Shown piece after piece: positions 20,244-21,676 of a stretch of 21,676 nucleotides of DNA. The notes beneath the pieces were generated by a model. The model saw only the letters and a program-made list of their open reading frames with translations, made no database searches and was not told the DNA's origin. Positions within the stretch are counted from its first letter, which is position 1. The number at the start of each line of letters is the position of its first letter. The translations under genes were made by a program, and so were the position numbers. Origin of the DNA: an uncultured Ruminococcus sp. (GTDB lineage: Bacteria; Bacillota; Clostridia; Oscillospirales; CAG-272); assembly GCA_900551005.1 (NCBI GenBank), contig URUL01000026.1, forward strand, positions 1 to 21,676, written 5' to 3'.

Positions 20244-21676
20244 CCCGGTCTCCGGCTCTTCCGATTTGCTTATCCATTTTGCGTAAATGGAAATTTCGCC
20301 TGATTCTTCCGTCGGCTTGCCGAAATCAAATTCAGAAAGAAACTCCGCATCCTCATACCATCCCGCGAAGGTATATCCCGCTCTCTCCTCGGCATACGGG
20401 AGCATAAAGGTATCACCCACCTCCGTAGCGTATACAGGATATTTCGGCGTGGCATTTTCAAATTTCAGGATCGCCGCTTCCGTGGTTTTTATCCACTTTG
20501 CGTAGAGGTAAACGTCCGTCTTGTCGTTCTTTATAAGCGACATGTCATAGCTATCGCCGCTGAAATCTTCGGCAAAATACCAACCGCCGAACGAATAGTT
20601 CGAGCGCTTCATTGTAAGCGAGTATTTGAGGGTATTGCCGGGATAGACCTTTACATTATAGAAGCCGCCGCGTGTCCCCGGCATATTCTGACAGAGATAG
20701 TACGTCGCATAATCCTTTTCCTTGACGGGAAGAAGTGTTGTCGATGCGCCCTCATAATACGTCGTGCCGAGATCGCTTTCGATAAACACTTTATAATAAT
20801 ATTTCTTTCCGCTTGCCAGCCCTGTGAATTCATGGCTGAAAACTCCGCTTTCATCAAGCTCGCAGATAATCTTTGTGCCGTTTTCTTCGGTCACATCCGC
20901 CTTATCCGACAGAATATATCCGCATGAAACAAGGTTTCCGCCGTTCATGGTCGTTATCCTTGTTGTCAGAGCAATGTTGTCAAGCCCTTTTTCCGTTATG
21001 GATGTTTTTCCGTAAGGACCGGGCGTGTACGTTGTCGTCACTCTCACCTTCATCTCTGTGTCACCGGCGGAAAGAATATCTATGGTTACCTTGAAATCCT
21101 TTGCCTCCTCATCTGCGAGAAGCGTATAATATGTACCACTCACCGGAAATTTGTAGTTTGTGCTTACAAATTGCTTTTGACTCTGCGAATCCGTCTCGCC
21201 GTTTCGGAAAACACCGCTGCAACTTATTGTTTTGTTACTCGAAAGTATTGCCGCAAGAGGATCATTACCCTTCTCCGAGCGGTTTGATGTGGAAACGGAT
21301 TCATCGATATGCCATATGACGATTCCCTTCTGATCATAGGAATTGGAATCAAAATACGATTCGTTTCCGGCAGTGACGTTATATCTGTTTTCCACGAGGT
21401 AATATTCCTTCGGATTCGGCGTATTGATGCGGAGCACGGAATATTTGCCTTCCGTACTCTGGCGCGAATAGAGCGTATATTCACCGTTGGCGGCGGGAGT
21501 ATACCCGCAGAAGCCGAATTGTAATGCATGATACGGGTCGAGATGTGAGGGCGACTGACCGCTTGCTTCGCCGTCCTTCCTGCCGTGACTCCCGCTTCCC
21601 ATAAGGGACATATTGCCGACATATTGATCATATTTCTTTGTGCTTGTCGATGTGTCGTAAAGGTCGGTAGCTCCGA
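20022..21676 (-). CDS. M6-family metalloprotease-like surface protein, 3' part (5' end beyond the window)
   Basis: The frame is open to the window edge, reading GATDLYDTSTSTKKYDQYVG and then NMSLMGSGSHGRKDG, matching the region after the HExxH zinc motif in immune-inhibitor-A-like M6 peptidases (family pattern DLYD..., LMG). The zinc motif itself lies outside. Then: a beta-rich region ending the peptidase part (EYYLVENRYN, GIVIWHIDES), an Fn3-like domain (about TSITEKGLDNIALTTR to KKYYYKVFIES), two InlB B-repeat/Listeria-Bacteroides domains each ending with YAKWI, a Thr/Ser stalk, a single membrane helix and a KKKE cytoplasmic tail. This architecture is a membrane-anchored, surface-exposed protease-type protein. 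Its original terminator was split by the insertion at 19250-19997. Confidence 0.82.
   Translation of the reverse strand, partial: GATDLYDTSTSTKKYDQYVGNMSLMGSGSHGRKDGEASGQSPSHLDPYHALQFGFCGYTPAANGEYTLYSRQSTEGKYSVLRINTPNPKEYYLVENRYNVTAGNESYFDSNSYDQKGIVIWHIDESVSTSNRSEKGNDPLAAILSSNKTISCSGVFRNGETDSQSQKQFVSTNYKFPVSGTYYTLLADEEAKDFKVTIDILSAGDTEMKVRVTTTYTPGPYGKTSITEKGLDNIALTTRITTMNGGNLVSCGYILSDKADVTEENGTKIICELDESGVFSHEFTGLASGKKYYYKVFIESDLGTTYYEGASTTLLPVKEKDYATYYLCQNMPGTRGGFYNVKVYPGNTLKYSLTMKRSNYSFGGWYFAEDFSGDSYDMSLIKNDKTDVYLYAKWIKTTEAAILKFENATPKYPVYATEVGDTFMLPYAEERAGYTFAGWYEDAEFLSEFDFGKPTEESGEISIYAKWISKSEEPETGDTAETTVTTGTLETTGTTSVAESVTGTETTSVTADTTGDSAADGGKTVIIVICIAAAVVLAAGMAAFFTKKKE

Overview
The window looks like the chromosome of an anaerobic, spore-lineage member of the Clostridia (Bacillota), close to the gut Oscillospirales/Ruminococcaceae. 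The evidence is a rimP-nusA-rnpM-ylxQ-infB-rbfA-nrnA operon, a SpoVM-type sporulation peptide, a biotin ECF component under a BirA-type operator, NfnAB-type bifurcating transhydrogenase subunits, a Bacillus-type SDR mannonate/fructuronate oxidoreductase, strong AGGAGG ribosome sites and low-GC sigma-A promoters. No tRNA, rRNA or CRISPR array was seen.

Layout. (1) 1-5922, minus strand: translation/transcription operon rimP, nusA, rnpM(ylxR), ylxQ, infB, rbfA, nrnA. infB is split by an in-frame TAG (2943-2945) and nrnA by an in-frame TAA (38-40). Codon use changes abruptly inside infB near 2490-2592, from ATA/CCC to ATC/CCG, and the part downstream of that reads more like Lachnospiraceae proteins. 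(2) 6000-6300: divergent regulatory region with the operon promoter, an unannotated 28-codon spoVM gene starting with GTG, and a BirA operator overlapping the bioY promoter. (3) 6277-11031, plus strand: bioY, a CoA-acyltransferase-fold protein that lacks the catalytic His, then a cluster of close or overlapping genes for a zinc/manganese-type ABC transporter (Cys-motif membrane protein, znuA, znuC, znuB, lipoprotein), closed by a 36-bp perfect palindromic terminator. (4) 11074-17008, minus strand: HD-domain nucleotidase, UxuB-type SDR, HAD phosphatase, nfnB, nfnA, manA, with recognisable promoters in front of four of the units. (5) 17062-21676: an accessory region made of a duplicated 308-bp segment, a decayed C-terminal fragment of a cell-surface protein, an intracellular sialidase-like gene preceded by a frameshifted yhcH/nanQ-like pseudogene, a 748-bp insertion with terminal inverted repeats and a 112-aa passenger gene, and the 3' part of a large M6-family metalloprotease-like surface protein running off the window end.

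How the parts work together. The first block is core translation machinery. bioY and the metal transporter import scarce nutrients. nfnAB makes NADPH from NADH plus ferredoxin, and manA, uxuB and the sialidase/YhcH remnant point to use of host- or plant-derived sugars. The most unusual structure is the 17-20 kb region. An intact reference copy of the duplicated segment lets the insertion in the other copy be defined almost to the base. This shows a small TIR-bounded cassette with its own promoter, structured leader, gene and terminator, but no transposase.
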